Counted from the stretch's first letter, positions 30,038-39,187 are shown. The stretch: 64,000 bases of DNA from Nocardioides cavernae (GCF_016907475.1 NZ_JAFBCA010000001.1:4526001-4590000), one strand, 5' to 3'. Notes: generated by a model not told the origin, from the letters alone. Made by a program: numbers and translations.

Positions 30038-30071
30038 TGACGAAGTCCCCGCACGTGCGGGGACTTCGTCA
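30038..30071 (-). terminator. terminator downstream of the purine permease
   Basis: A perfect 34-base palindrome with 17-bp arms (TGACGAAGTCCCCGCAC) stands 37 bases after the permease stop. It has no U-tract. It could act in both directions. The rest of 29934-30107 shows no gene. Confidence 0.75.
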
Positions 30072-30107
30072 ACAGGATGGCGAGGGCCCGCGGGGGGCCT
30101 CAGACGG

Positions 30108-31595
30108 TCAGGAGAGCCAGCCGCTGATCGGCGTGTAGGCGAAGTAGACGACGAAGAGGGCCGCGACGACCCACATGATCGGGTGGACCTCCCGGGCCTT
30201 GCCGACCACGACCTTGATGAAGACGTACGCCACGAAGCCGGCGCCGATGCCGACCGAGATCGAGTAGGTGAAGGGCATCAGGACGACGGTGAGGAACGCC
30301 GGGATGGCCACCTCGAGGTCGCGCCAGTCGATCTCGGTGACCTGCTGCATCATCAGGAAGCCCACCAGCACCAGCGCCGGGACGGCAGCCTCCGACGGGA
30401 TGGCCGCGACGAGGGGCGTGAAGAAGGTGGCGAGAAGGAACAGCGCACCGGTGACGATGGAGGCCAGGCCCGTGCGGGCGCCCTCGCCGACACCCGAGGC
30501 GCTCTCGATGTAGGACGTGTTGGACGACACGCCCGCGGCGCCACCGGCGATCGCGGCGACCGAGTCGACGACCAGGATCCGCTGGGCGTTGGGCGGCGTG
30601 CCCTCCTCGTCGTTGAGGCCGGCCTCGGCGCCGATGGCCGTCATCGTCCCCATCGTGTCGAAGAAGTCGGCCAGCAGCAGCGAGAAGACGAGGAGCAGCG
30701 CGGCCAGCACACCGGTGCCGGCGCTGCCGAAGGCGCCGAACAGGTCGACCTCTCCGAGGGTGTCGAAGGACGGCAGCCCGACGATGTCGCCGCTGAGGGT
30801 GGGCACGCTGAGCGACCAGCCCGTGGGGTTGTCGCCCGACGCGGCACCCAGCTCGGCGATCGCCTCCACCACCACGGCGACCACGGTGGTGACCAGGATC
30901 GAGATGAGGATCGCGCCGCGCACCTTGCGCACCCAGAGGGCGATCATGAGCGCCAGGCCCAGGCAGAACACCAGCACCGGCCAGCCGCCGAGGTGGCCGT
31001 CGGCGCCGAGCTGGACCGGGACGGTGGTCTGGAAGGCGTCGGGGATGCGGGTCACGACGCGGGCGTCGACGAAGCCGATGAGGGCGATGAACAGGCCGAT
31101 CCCGACCGAGATCGCGACCTTGAGCTGCTGCGGGACGGCGTGGAAGACGGCCTTGCGGAAGCCGGTGAGCACGAGCAGCAGGATCACGATGCCCTCGAGC
31201 ACCACGAGCCCCATCGCCGCCTCCCAGGTGGACTGGCGGGCGATCGTGTTGGCGACGAACGCGTTCAGGCCCAGCCCCGTGGCCAGGGCGAGCGGGAAGT
31301 TGGCGAACCCGCCCATGGCGATGGTCAGCACGCCGGCGACCAGCGCCGTTCCGGCCGCGATGGCCGGGATGCCGCTGCCCGGCTCGGCCCCGCCACCCAG
31401 GAAGGCGCCCGTCGAGTCGGGCACGAAGCCCAGGATGAGCGGGTTCAGCACGATGATGTAGGCCATCGTCAGGAAGGTCACGAGGCCGCCGCGGACCTCA
31501 CGGCCGACGGTCGAGCCTCGCTGGCTGATCTTGAAGAATCCGTCGAGGCCGCCGGCCTGCGGTCGCTGCGGTGCGGTCTGGGTCTGTTCGGTCAC
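30108..31595 (-). CDS. NCS2-family purine permease (AzgA type)
   Basis: The 495-residue integral membrane protein imports a purine base, probably adenine, guanine or hypoxanthine, with protons. The subfamily start FKISQRGSTVGREVRGGLVT, then FLTMAYIIVLNPLILGF, and the core GLGLNAFVANTIARQ and FDTMGTMTAIGAEAGL are typical of AzgA/AdeP-type carriers. GTG at 31595 gives VTEQTQTAP. CACACT lies eight bases upstream, so it too may be nearly leaderless. No purine riboswitch is present in the 69-base divergent gap. Confidence 0.9.
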   Translation of the reverse strand: MTEQTQTAPQRPQAGGLDGFFKISQRGSTVGREVRGGLVTFLTMAYIIVLNPLILGFVPDSTGAFLGGGAEPGSGIPAIAAGTALVAGVLTIAMGGFANFPLALATGLGLNAFVANTIARQSTWEAAMGLVVLEGIVILLLVLTGFRKAVFHAVPQQLKVAISVGIGLFIALIGFVDARVVTRIPDAFQTTVPVQLGADGHLGGWPVLVFCLGLALMIALWVRKVRGAILISILVTTVVAVVVEAIAELGAASGDNPTGWSLSVPTLSGDIVGLPSFDTLGEVDLFGAFGSAGTGVLAALLLVFSLLLADFFDTMGTMTAIGAEAGLNDEEGTPPNAQRILVVDSVAAIAGGAAGVSSNTSYIESASGVGEGARTGLASIVTGALFLLATFFTPLVAAIPSEAAVPALVLVGFLMMQQVTEIDWRDLEVAIPAFLTVVLMPFTYSISVGIGAGFVAYVFIKVVVGKAREVHPIMWVVAALFVVYFAYTPISGWLS

Positions 31596-31652
31596 GAAAC
31601 GGCAGTGTGGCAGAACCGTGCTACGTCCGTGTTTCGCGGATGTGCCCGCGTG

Positions 31653-31658
31653 TAGCGT
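31653..31658 (+). promoter_or_regulatory. -10 hexamer TAGCGT, leaderless start
   Basis: TAGCGT ends six bases before the GTG at 31665, in the short gap divergent to the purine permease. Confidence 0.5.
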
Positions 31659-31664
31659 GAGCGC

Positions 31665-31952
31665 GTGGACCTGGGCGACGAGCAGCCGACGCAGCACGAG
31701 ATCGGTCGGCGCACCTACATCGTGGCGCAGGTCGAGCCGCTCGACGTCGACGGCGTCCGCACGACCGAGGTCGGCACCGCGCTGTGGCTGCTGGGTTTCC
31801 TGGGCCTGCTGCCCTTCTGGGGCGCCCTCGAGGACAGCGGCCGCACCTGGTGGCTCTGGACCTGCCTCGCCGGTTTCGGGCTCGGCCTCTGCGGTCTGGA
31901 GTACTGCCGTCGCCGCCGCAAGGAGCGGGCCTCGCAGCAGGCGGTCCGATGA
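31665..31952 (+). CDS. DUF2530-type small membrane protein
   Basis: The 95-residue product has two membrane segments (about 40-58, GTALWLLGFLGLLPFWGAL, and 66-84) and a basic C-terminal tail CRRRRKERASQQAVR. The QVEPLDVDGVRTTEVGTALW segment matches what I recall of actinobacterial DUF2530. Function unknown. GTG start follows TAGCGT by six bases. Its stop overlaps a five-residue frame that links it to the methyltransferase gene. Confidence 0.72.
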   Translation: MDLGDEQPTQHEIGRRTYIVAQVEPLDVDGVRTTEVGTALWLLGFLGLLPFWGALEDSGRTWWLWTCLAGFGLGLCGLEYCRRRRKERASQQAVR

Positions 31953-31962
31953 GCGTCCTCGC

Positions 31963-32559
31963 ATGAGTCGTACGCCGACGCGCTGGGAGCTCGCGGGCGA
32001 GGACAACCGCGGCTACGGACGCCACTTCGCCGACCTCGTCACTCAGGGCGCCGACGTCGCCGGGGAGGCCCGGCTGGCCGACGCCCTGGTCCCCCGCGGC
32101 GCCCGCATCATCGACATCGGCTCCGGCATGGGCCGCGTCGCGGCCGAGCTGGCGGCTCGGGGCCACGACGTCGTCGCGACCGAGCCCGACCCGGCGCTCC
32201 GCGACCAGTCGAGGGCGACGTACGCCGACCTCGCCGTCCTCCCCCACGACGCGCTCGCCCTCGACCCGGCAGAGTTGGGCACGTTCGAGCTCGCGGTGCT
32301 CGTCGGCAACGTGATGATCTTCCTCGCCGAGGGCACCGAGCGGAGCGTCCTGCAGCGGGTGCGCGACCTGCTCGCCCCGAGCGGGCGCGCCCTCGTGGGC
32401 TTCCACCTGCAGGCGGTCAAGGCCGGCAGCCGCACCTATCCCGCCGAGGAGTTCGTCGCCGACGTGGAGGCGGCCGGGCTGCGGGTGGTGCACCGGTTCG
32501 GCAGCTACGAGCTGCACGAGCCGGTCGACGACTACGCCGTGTGGGTCCTGGGCCGCTGA
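31963..32559 (+). CDS. class I SAM-dependent methyltransferase
   Basis: The 198-residue product has a Rossmann-type SAM site, ARIIDIGSGMGRVAAELAAR, acidic motif II (VVATEPDPAL) and motif IV FELAVLVGNVMIFLAEGTE. The substrate cannot be told; the closing LHEPVDDYAVWVLGR gives no clue. ATG at 31963 overlaps the stop of the short linking frame. It probably shares the leaderless transcript of the DUF2530 gene. Confidence 0.82.
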   Translation: MSRTPTRWELAGEDNRGYGRHFADLVTQGADVAGEARLADALVPRGARIIDIGSGMGRVAAELAARGHDVVATEPDPALRDQSRATYADLAVLPHDALALDPAELGTFELAVLVGNVMIFLAEGTERSVLQRVRDLLAPSGRALVGFHLQAVKAGSRTYPAEEFVADVEAAGLRVVHRFGSYELHEPVDDYAVWVLGR

Positions 32560-32587
32560 CCCGGCGCCCGGGTCGGGACCGTGCGCC

Positions 32588-33382
32588 TCAGAGGGGCTCG
32601 AGCTCGTCGTCGACCACGGTGTCGTGCACGTGGTCCGGGAGCGGGAGTGGCTGCTGCTTGCGCGCGAGCTTGACCTCGGAGTGCGCGCCACAGCCGTGAT
32701 CGACGGTGACCACGCGGCCGTCGTCGTTGGCGTTGCCGTTGGCGCAGACGCCGAAGCTCATCGACAGCGACCCGTTGAGACGGACCAGGAAGCCGCAGGA
32801 CCAGCAGGTGTCCGGCGCGCTCTTCGCCAGTGGCGCCTCCGGACCGCCGGGTCCGGCGTGCCAGCGCTCGGCCGCCATGTCGAGTCCCTCGCGGCTCAGG
32901 GTGCGGACGCGGCCCAGCCCGAGGTCCTCGGCCACGCGGCGCACCTGCGCCCGGGCGTCACCGTCGAGCGGCGTGTCGATCGGGTCGTCGCCGACCAAGT
33001 AGGTCGGGACCAACCTGGCGTCCTCGTCCTCGACGGGCAGGAGGTCGCCGGGCGAGAGGTCGCCGGGCTGGAGGCGTTCCTTGTAGGGCACCCAGTCAGG
33101 CGCAACGATGGCCTCGTCGCCGGGCAGCAGGACGACCTCGTTGACGGTCAGGTCCTTGCCGCGCTTGGCGCGGGTCAGGGTGACCGACCAGTACCAGCCC
33201 GGGTAGCCCGGGCGGGTGCAGGAGAAGTGGTGGGTGACGACGCGCTCGCCCTCGGCGCGGGCGCCGAGGTGGTCGCCGAGGTCGGTCGGCTCGGCGACCT
33301 CGAGGACGACGCTGCGCGCCAGCTCCACGGCCTTGGCGAGGACCGAGTCGGGCTTGCCGGCACGAGCGGGGAGAGCTATCAC
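32588..33382 (-). CDS. DUF3027 domain protein
   Basis: The 264-residue soluble protein is a conserved actinobacterial family of unknown function. Visible features are VTHHFSCTRPGYPGWYWSVT, VNEVVLLPGDEAIVAPDWVP and a possible zinc site with CWSCGF and the later CANGN and HGCGAH. GTG at 33382 was chosen because CATGAT ends six bases before it; it gives VIALPARAGKPDSV. It converges with the methyltransferase gene, 28 bases apart. Confidence 0.8.
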   Translation of the reverse strand: MIALPARAGKPDSVLAKAVELARSVVLEVAEPTDLGDHLGARAEGERVVTHHFSCTRPGYPGWYWSVTLTRAKRGKDLTVNEVVLLPGDEAIVAPDWVPYKERLQPGDLSPGDLLPVEDEDARLVPTYLVGDDPIDTPLDGDARAQVRRVAEDLGLGRVRTLSREGLDMAAERWHAGPGGPEAPLAKSAPDTCWSCGFLVRLNGSLSMSFGVCANGNANDDGRVVTVDHGCGAHSEVKLARKQQPLPLPDHVHDTVVDDELEPL

Positions 33383-33388
33383 CTGCGC

Positions 33389-33394
33389 ATCATG
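33389..33394 (-). promoter_or_regulatory. -10-like hexamer CATGAT, leaderless start
   Basis: On the minus strand CATGAT ends six bases before the GTG at 33382 of the DUF3027 gene. There is no Shine-Dalgarno sequence. Confidence 0.4.
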
Positions 33395-33480
33395 GCAAAT
33401 GGCTGGTGGTCCTGTCCCGTCGGGGACGCCGGACGGGACCAGACCTGCGGGTGTCGGGCGCGGAGCCGGGAGCCGTACGT

Positions 33481-33486
33481 CAAGAT
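33481..33486 (+). promoter_or_regulatory. -10-like hexamer CAAGAT, leaderless start
   Basis: CAAGAT ends six bases before the GTG at 33493. The divergent DUF3027 gene has the same arrangement, so the 110-base gap carries two leaderless promoters. Confidence 0.4.
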
Positions 33487-33492
33487 GGTGCA

Positions 33493-34950
33493 GTGACGTC
33501 CGACCGCCCCGAACCCGCCCCGGGTCCGCAGTCGGAGCGCTCCGACACCGCCACCGACGCACCCCGCTCGGGCGCCGATGCACCCGGGACGGGAGCCGGC
33601 GCACCCCGCGCGGGCGCCGTACGACGCTCGTTCGCCGGGGCTGCCCGAGGAGCCCGGGCGGCCGGTCGCGGCGCGGGGACCGCCGGGCAGTTCGCGGTCG
33701 CGCAGACGCGGCGGGCCACCCGCGCGGAGGGCGCCGGCGACTCGGGACTCTCGCGACTGATCGAGCTCCACGCCTTCAACGCCGCCGGTGACGCCGCCGT
33801 CGCCATCTCGCTCGCCGGGACCCTGTTCTTCCAGGTCCCGACCGGGGAGGCGCGCGGCCAGGTCGCGCTGTTCCTGGGCCTGACCATGCTGCCCTTCGCG
33901 ATCGTCGCGCCGCTGATCGGTCCGTTCCTGGACCGCTTCAGCCACGGCCGCCGGTGGGCCGTGGGCGCGACCATGGCGATCCGCTGCTTCCTCTGCTGGG
34001 TGCTGGCGACGGCCGTGGTCACCGAGTCCGACTGGCTGTTCCCGGCGGCGCTGGGCTGCCTCGTCGCCTCCAAGGCGTACGGCGTCACGCGCGCCGCCGC
34101 GGTCCCCAGGCTGCTGCCGCCCGACCTGACGCTGGTCAAGGCCAACGCCCGCGTGTCCCTCGCGGGCGTGGTGGGCGCGGGCCTGTCCGCGCCGCTCGCC
34201 ATCCTCGCCTCGACCTTCGGCCCGGAGTGGTCGCTGCGCTACGGCTTCCTGGTCTTCGTCCTCGCGACGATCTGGGCGATCCGGCTCCCGCAGAAGGTCG
34301 ACGCCAGCCAGGGCGAGGGCGAGATGGTGCTGACCGGCTCGACCGACGAGGTGCGCACCGGCCGACGCCCGCGCACCCGCATCCCCGGGGCGGTGGCGTT
34401 CGCGCTGCGGGCCAACTGTGGACCGCGGTGGTTCTCGGGCTTCCTCACGATGTTCATGGCGTTCCTGCTGCGCGACAACCCGATCGGCGAATGGCGGCCC
34501 GAGGTGCTGCTCGGGCTCGTGATCGGCGCGGCGGGCCTCGGCAACACCATCGGCATCACGATCGGGTCGCTGCTCAGACGCCTGAACCCCGCGATGACGG
34601 TGGTGCTCGCGCTGCTGGCCGACGTCGTCGTCGCGACCCTGGCGGCCTTGTTCTACGGGCTCGCCACCCTGGTGCTGCTCGGGCTGACAGCGGGCCTGGC
34701 GCAGTCGCTCGCCAAGCTGTCCCTCGACTCGACGATCCAGCGCGACATCCCCAGCCGCATCCAGGCCAGCGCGTTCGCCCGCTCCGACACCACGCTTCAG
34801 CTGGCGTGGGTCATCGGCGGCTTCGTGGGCATCGTGATGCCGCTGATGCCGCAGCTCGGTCTCGGCATCGCGGCCGGGGTCCTGGGGCTCTGGGCGGCGT
34901 TCGTGCTGTTCAGCCGCTCGGACCGGGCGTCACGGCCCGCGCGCACCTGA
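33493..34950 (+). CDS. MFS transporter with a long hydrophilic N-terminus
   Basis: The 485-residue product starts with about 85 hydrophilic residues rich in Pro, Ala, Gly and Arg. The membrane domain follows from about residue 90 (ISLAGTLFFQVPTGEARGQV, LTMLPFAIVAPLIGPFLDRF) and has roughly 12 segments. The MFS loop is LIGPFLDRFSHGRRWAVG. No substrate is evident. GTG at 33493 was chosen from the promoter hexamer; no ATG precedes the membrane domain. Confidence 0.85.
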   Translation: MTSDRPEPAPGPQSERSDTATDAPRSGADAPGTGAGAPRAGAVRRSFAGAARGARAAGRGAGTAGQFAVAQTRRATRAEGAGDSGLSRLIELHAFNAAGDAAVAISLAGTLFFQVPTGEARGQVALFLGLTMLPFAIVAPLIGPFLDRFSHGRRWAVGATMAIRCFLCWVLATAVVTESDWLFPAALGCLVASKAYGVTRAAAVPRLLPPDLTLVKANARVSLAGVVGAGLSAPLAILASTFGPEWSLRYGFLVFVLATIWAIRLPQKVDASQGEGEMVLTGSTDEVRTGRRPRTRIPGAVAFALRANCGPRWFSGFLTMFMAFLLRDNPIGEWRPEVLLGLVIGAAGLGNTIGITIGSLLRRLNPAMTVVLALLADVVVATLAALFYGLATLVLLGLTAGLAQSLAKLSLDSTIQRDIPSRIQASAFARSDTTLQLAWVIGGFVGIVMPLMPQLGLGIAAGVLGLWAAFVLFSRSDRASRPART

Positions 34951-34984
34951 CGACGCCGTCAGTCGCGGTGGATGGCGCGGTGGA

Positions 34985-35380
34985 TCAGGCGTCGAGCTCG
35001 TCGGCGAGGGCGCGCAGCACCTTCGCCGTGCCGCGCGCGGCGGCACGCTCGGGGTGCCGGCCACGCCGGTAGGTCTCCTCGACGCCCTCGAGCATCTTGA
35101 TGAGGTCCTCGACGATCGTCACCATCGCCTCCGGCTGCTTGCGCTGGGCGTTGCGCTGGTTGCGCGCGACCGAGGCGGGGGCGTCGAGGACGCGCACCTG
35201 CAGCGCCTGGTCGCCGCGACGGCCCTGGGCGATGCCGAACTCGACCTTCGTGCCGGCCTTGAGCGTGGTCGTGCCCTCGGGCAGCGCGTCGGCGTGGACG
35301 TAGACGTCCGGGCCGTCCTCCTGCGACAGGAAGCCGAAGCCCTTCTCCGTGTCGTACCACTTCACCTTGCCACTCGGCAC
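34985..35380 (-). CDS. cold-shock-domain protein with helical C-terminal extension
   Basis: Residues 1-66 are a cold-shock domain with RNP-1 KGFGFLSQ and RNP-2-like VYVHADAL, which bind single-stranded RNA or DNA. A further ~65 residues, longer than classical CspA, contain Arg/Gln-rich and helical segments (EAMVTIVEDLIKMLEGVEET). GTG at 35380 gives the usual VPSGKVKWYDTEKG start. It converges with the MFS gene, 34 bases away. Confidence 0.92.
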   Translation of the reverse strand: MPSGKVKWYDTEKGFGFLSQEDGPDVYVHADALPEGTTTLKAGTKVEFGIAQGRRGDQALQVRVLDAPASVARNQRNAQRKQPEAMVTIVEDLIKMLEGVEETYRRGRHPERAAARGTAKVLRALADELDA

Positions 35381-35436
35381 GGTCCACCCCACTCAGCTCT
35401 GCACTCGGCGCCGCGTGGTTCCACCCGGCCGGGCAC

Positions 35437-35467
35437 AGGATAGGGGGCTCCACCGACCCCCGACCAA
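35437..35467 (-). promoter_or_regulatory. candidate promoter of the cold-shock gene
   Basis: TATCCT (35437-35442, minus) is a good -10; TTGGTC (35462-35467) is a possible -35 with 19-base spacing. It leaves a leader of about 50 bases, as cold-shock genes usually have. Confidence 0.4.
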
Positions 35468-35499
35468 CGGGTTGTGGCGCCGGGTCCTGGGGGAGGGCT

Positions 35500-35529
35500 T
35501 TGATTTGGTGACGCCACTGCTGGGACCAT
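35500..35529 (+). promoter_or_regulatory. candidate promoter of the subtilase gene
   Basis: TTGATT (35500-35505) and GACCAT (35524-35529) are 18 bases apart, about 65 bases before the subtilase GTG. The -10 is only a partial match. Confidence 0.3.
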
Positions 35530-35594
35530 GGGAGGCTCGGGGGCCCCACCGCTGGGAACGGAGGGCGACCACAGCTGCTGAGCGGGAGAGACAC

Positions 35595-37706
35595 GTGCCG
35601 ACACGACGGACCAGACGGTTGATCGGCTGCGGCCTGCTCACGCTCGCCCTCGGCCTGTCCGTCCCCGCCGTCGCGACCGCCGGCGATGCCCCGCCCACCG
35701 CTGCGCCGGGCGCCCTCGCCCTCGTGACGATGAACGGCGGCGGCACCGCGGCCGGCCGCGCGGAGGCACCCGAGCTGCTGGCCGAGCAGGACGCCGTGCT
35801 CACCGCCGTCGGTGCGGGCGAGCCCGTCTACCGCTGGACCACCGCGCTCAACGGCTTCGCGGTCCGGCTGACCGAGGCGCAGCTGACCGCCCTCGTCGAC
35901 CAGCCCGGCGTCGCCTCGGTCGAGCCCGACTCCATCCGCCCGATGGCCGGGCGCACGTCGTTCGCAGCCGTCCGTGGCGCCGCGAGCAACCCGCGCCTGC
36001 GAGGTGGAGCCGGCGTGGTGATCGGTGTCGTCGACTCGGGCATCGCGCCGGAGTCGCCGGCCTTCGCGGAGGTGCCGGGCCTCGGCGCCGACCCCGAGGG
36101 CTTCGCCGGCGGCTGCGCCGAGGGCGACGGCTGGACGGCCGACGACTGCACCCGCAAGATCGTCGGCGCGCGCTGGTACGTCGACGGGTTCGGCGCCGAC
36201 CGCGTCAGGTCGTCGGAGTCGCTGTCGCCCCGCGACGCGCTCGGCCACGGCACGCAGGTCTCCTCGGTCGCGGCCGGCAACGCCGGCGTCAGCGTCCGGG
36301 TCGACGACCGTGACGCCGGCTTCTTCGGCGGCGTGGCCCCGCAGGCGCGGGTCGCCACCTACAAGGCCTGCTGGGGAGCACCCGACCCCGCCGACGACGG
36401 CTGCTCGACCGCCGACGTGGTGTCCGCGGTCGACGCCGCGGTCGCCGACGGCGTCGACGTCCTCAGCCTCGCCCTCGCGGGGGGCGAGCTCATCGACACC
36501 CTGCAGGTCGCGCTCCTCGGCGCCGCCGAGGCCGACGTGGTCGTCATCGGCGCGTCCGGCAACGCAGGCAGGTCGGCCTACGCCGCGCACGCGGCCCCGT
36601 GGGTCACGACCGTCGGCGCCGCCGTCGGCCGGATGTCGCGGGGCCGGGTCGCGCTCCCCGGCGGCCGGTCGTGGGACGGCGGCGGGCGTCCAGCCACCGT
36701 GCGAGGCCGCGCCGTGCTGGCCCAGGACGCGGCGACCCCCGGGGCGTCGCGACGCGAGGCCGCGCAGTGCCGCCTCGGGGCCCTCGACTCGCGCCTGGTC
36801 GCCGACCGGGTCGTGGTCTGCCAGCGGGGCGCTATCGGGCGCATCGACAAGTCCGAGTCCGTCGCGCAGGCCGGTGGCCGCGCCATGGTGCTCGTCAACC
36901 GGCGCCCCGGCTCGGTGACCGCCGACCTCCACTCCGTCCCGACGGTCCACCTGTCCGCGTCGGCCGGTCGCACCTTCAGCCGCTGGGTGTCGCGCCACCC
37001 CGGCACCCGCGTGACGGTCTCCCGCGTCGCCGGTGACCCCGGGACGCGACGTACGGCCCGGTGGAGCGCTGCCGGCGACCCCCGCGGGACGTCGGTCAAG
37101 CCGGACGCCGTGGCCGACGGCGACGCCGTGCTCGGCGCCTTGCCGGAGTCCACCGGCCGCACGTGGGGCGTCTTCAGCGGCAGCTCGGCGGCCACCGCCC
37201 ACGCGAGCGGGCTCGCCGCGCTCGTCCTCGGCGAGCACCCCGACCGGTCGGCCTCGGTCGTCCGGTCGCTCCTCGCGACGTCGGCCCGCCCGATCCCCGG
37301 CTCCTCCGTCCTCGAGCAGGGCGCAGGTGCCCTCCCGAGCCGCGCTCCCAGCGCCCACCTCGCGCTCGAGGTCGCTCCCGAGCAGTGGCGCCGCGCGATG
37401 CGTCACCACTCGCTCGCGCGGCTCAACACGACGTCGCTCCTGATGCCGGCGCGGCAGCGCCGGGCGGTGCGCACGGTGACCAACATCGGCACCCGCCCGG
37501 AGTACTTCTCGGTCACCACGCGCGGCTTCACCACCCACCGTGTGCGGGTGCAGCCCCTCGCCGTACGCCTCGCCCCCGGCGAGTCGGCCGACTTCACGAT
37601 CACGGTCTCCGGTCCCACCGCTCCCGGGCGGCTCGACGACGGCATGCTGGTCTGGCTCGGTGCCCGCGGGGGCGTCACCCGCGTGCCGGTCGCCCTGACC
37701 CGCTGA
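35595..37706 (+). CDS. secreted S8 (subtilisin-family) serine protease
   Basis: The 703-residue protease has an N-terminal signal peptide (RRLIGCGLLTLALGLSVPAV) and an I9-like propeptide (about 40-115, VYRWTTALNGFAVRLTEAQL). The catalytic triad is Asp147 (VVIGVVDSG), His218 (ALGHGTQVSS) and Ser531 (FSGSSAATAHASG), with Asn323 in the oxyanion region (GASGNAG). A protease-associated (PA) insert spans about 365-465, and a C-terminal Fn3-like domain follows (VRTVTNIGTRPEYFSVTTRG). The serine motif differs from the usual GTSMATPH but keeps the serine. GTG start follows GGGAGA. It probably degrades extracellular protein. Confidence 0.9.
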   Translation: MPTRRTRRLIGCGLLTLALGLSVPAVATAGDAPPTAAPGALALVTMNGGGTAAGRAEAPELLAEQDAVLTAVGAGEPVYRWTTALNGFAVRLTEAQLTALVDQPGVASVEPDSIRPMAGRTSFAAVRGAASNPRLRGGAGVVIGVVDSGIAPESPAFAEVPGLGADPEGFAGGCAEGDGWTADDCTRKIVGARWYVDGFGADRVRSSESLSPRDALGHGTQVSSVAAGNAGVSVRVDDRDAGFFGGVAPQARVATYKACWGAPDPADDGCSTADVVSAVDAAVADGVDVLSLALAGGELIDTLQVALLGAAEADVVVIGASGNAGRSAYAAHAAPWVTTVGAAVGRMSRGRVALPGGRSWDGGGRPATVRGRAVLAQDAATPGASRREAAQCRLGALDSRLVADRVVVCQRGAIGRIDKSESVAQAGGRAMVLVNRRPGSVTADLHSVPTVHLSASAGRTFSRWVSRHPGTRVTVSRVAGDPGTRRTARWSAAGDPRGTSVKPDAVADGDAVLGALPESTGRTWGVFSGSSAATAHASGLAALVLGEHPDRSASVVRSLLATSARPIPGSSVLEQGAGALPSRAPSAHLALEVAPEQWRRAMRHHSLARLNTTSLLMPARQRRAVRTVTNIGTRPEYFSVTTRGFTTHRVRVQPLAVRLAPGESADFTITVSGPTAPGRLDDGMLVWLGARGGVTRVPVALTR

Positions 37707-37724
37707 CCTGCCCGTACGCCGACA

Positions 37725-37751
37725 GGCCGCCGTCCACGAGGGACGACGGCC
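37725..37751. terminator. bidirectional terminator between subtilase and MHS transporter
   Basis: An 11-bp stem with one mismatch (GGCCGCCGTCC/GGACGACGGCC, 5-base loop) lies between the two converging stop codons. It can serve both genes. Confidence 0.65.
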
Positions 37752-37770
37752 CGTGCGCGGGCGGGCAGGC

Positions 37771-39141
37771 TCAGTCCTGGAGCACCCGGTCGTGGCGCAG
37801 CGAGGTCGCCTTGGTCTCCTGGGCGACCAGCACGGCGATGATGGTGATCACCGACGCGATCGTCATGTAGATCGCCACCTTGGGCACGTTGGTGACCCCT
37901 TCGCTCGCGTCGCCGAGCAGCTCGATCGCGATGATCGGGGCGAGGGCGCCCGCGAAGATCGAGGCGAGCTGGTAGCCGACGGAGGCACCGGTGTAGCGGA
38001 CCGAGGTGCCGAAGAGCTCCGAGAAGAACGCGGCCTGCGGGGCGTACATCAGCGCGTGCAGGACGAGGCCGACGACGATCGCAAGGATGATCTTGCCCTC
38101 GGAGCGGGAGGCGATCAGGTCGAAGAAGACCCACGACCATGCCGCCACGCCGACGGCGCCGACGAGGTACAGGGGTCGACGCCCGACACGGTCGCTGAGC
38201 GCGCCGACCAGCGGGATGGTGATGAAGTGCACCACGGAGCCGATCAGCAGCGCCTTGAGGATCAGCGACTTGTCGTCGGCGGTGCCGGCGTAGATCGTGA
38301 GGAACGAGATCGAGATGATCGTGAAGAGGTAGTAGGAGATGTTCTCGGCCATGCGCATCCCCATGGCCACCAGGACCTCCTTGGGGTACTTGCGGAAGAC
38401 CTCGACCAGCGGCAGGTGCGGGGACTCCTTGGTCTCGAGCTCGGCCTTGGCCTCGGTGAAGACCGGGGACTCCTCGATCGAGAGGCGCACCCACAGGCCG
38501 ACCGCGACCAGCACGGCGCTCAGCAGGAACGGCACGCGCCAGCCCCAGGACTCGAAGGCGGCGTCGGACTGGACGGCCGCGAGCACCCACAGCACGCCGG
38601 TGGCGAACAGGTTGCCCAGCGCCACGCCGGCCTGCGGCCACGAGGACCAGAAGCCGCGCTGGGCGTCGTCGCCGTGCTCGGCGGCCATCAGGACGGCGCC
38701 ACCCCACTCACCGCCGACCGCGAAGCCCTGCAGCAGGCGGCAGGTCAGCAGCAGGAGCGGCGCGGCGACGCCGATGGAGGCGTGCGTCGGCAGCAGGCCG
38801 ATGGCGAAGGTCGCGATACCCATGAGGAAGAGCGACGCGACGAGCATCTTCTTGCGCCCGACCTTGTCACCGAAGTGCCCGAAGACGATGCCGCCGAGGG
38901 GGCGGGCGACGAATCCGAGCGCGTAGGTGCCGAAGGCCAGCAGAGTCGCGGTGGCGGGGTCGTTCTCGGGGAAGAACAGCGTGCCGAAGACGAGCGCCGC
39001 GGCGGAGCCGTAGAGGAAGAAGTCGTACCACTCGACGGCGGTGCCGATCAGCGAGGCGAAGACGACCTTGACGATGTTGGTGCGTTCCGGCTCGGTGCCG
39101 GACGCCCCGCGACCGGCGGTGCTGGTGGTGTCGGTGCTCAT
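37771..39141 (-). CDS. MFS transporter, metabolite:H+ symporter (MHS) family
   Basis: The 456-residue product has 12 membrane segments. The family signature EWYDFFLYGSAAALVFGTLF in segment 1, the loop GHFGDKVGRKKML and RLLQGFAVGGEWGGAVLMAA identify the MHS family, which takes up organic acids. Next to a 3-hydroxybutyrate dehydrogenase gene transcribed the same way, it is most likely a 3-hydroxybutyrate or ketone-body importer. The substrate is inferred from context only. Confidence 0.88.
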   Translation of the reverse strand: MSTDTTSTAGRGASGTEPERTNIVKVVFASLIGTAVEWYDFFLYGSAAALVFGTLFFPENDPATATLLAFGTYALGFVARPLGGIVFGHFGDKVGRKKMLVASLFLMGIATFAIGLLPTHASIGVAAPLLLLTCRLLQGFAVGGEWGGAVLMAAEHGDDAQRGFWSSWPQAGVALGNLFATGVLWVLAAVQSDAAFESWGWRVPFLLSAVLVAVGLWVRLSIEESPVFTEAKAELETKESPHLPLVEVFRKYPKEVLVAMGMRMAENISYYLFTIISISFLTIYAGTADDKSLILKALLIGSVVHFITIPLVGALSDRVGRRPLYLVGAVGVAAWSWVFFDLIASRSEGKIILAIVVGLVLHALMYAPQAAFFSELFGTSVRYTGASVGYQLASIFAGALAPIIAIELLGDASEGVTNVPKVAIYMTIASVITIIAVLVAQETKATSLRHDRVLQD

Positions 39142-39187
39142 GACGTGCCTTTCATGGGGGGAGATCAGGAGGCGTGGCGGGGTGGGG

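Noticed and set aside
29926..30138. Possible small gene between the MarR gene and the permease
   Set aside because: It covers a perfect terminator palindrome and has no ribosome binding site, motif or leaderless promoter.
29952..31655. Long plus-strand frame opposite the purine permease
   Set aside because: Asp/Arg/His-rich shadow translation; the minus-strand permease has clear membrane segments and family motifs.
31596..31664. Purine riboswitch before the NCS2 permease
   Set aside because: The gap is only 69 bases, shared with a divergent gene, and shows no purine-aptamer stems.
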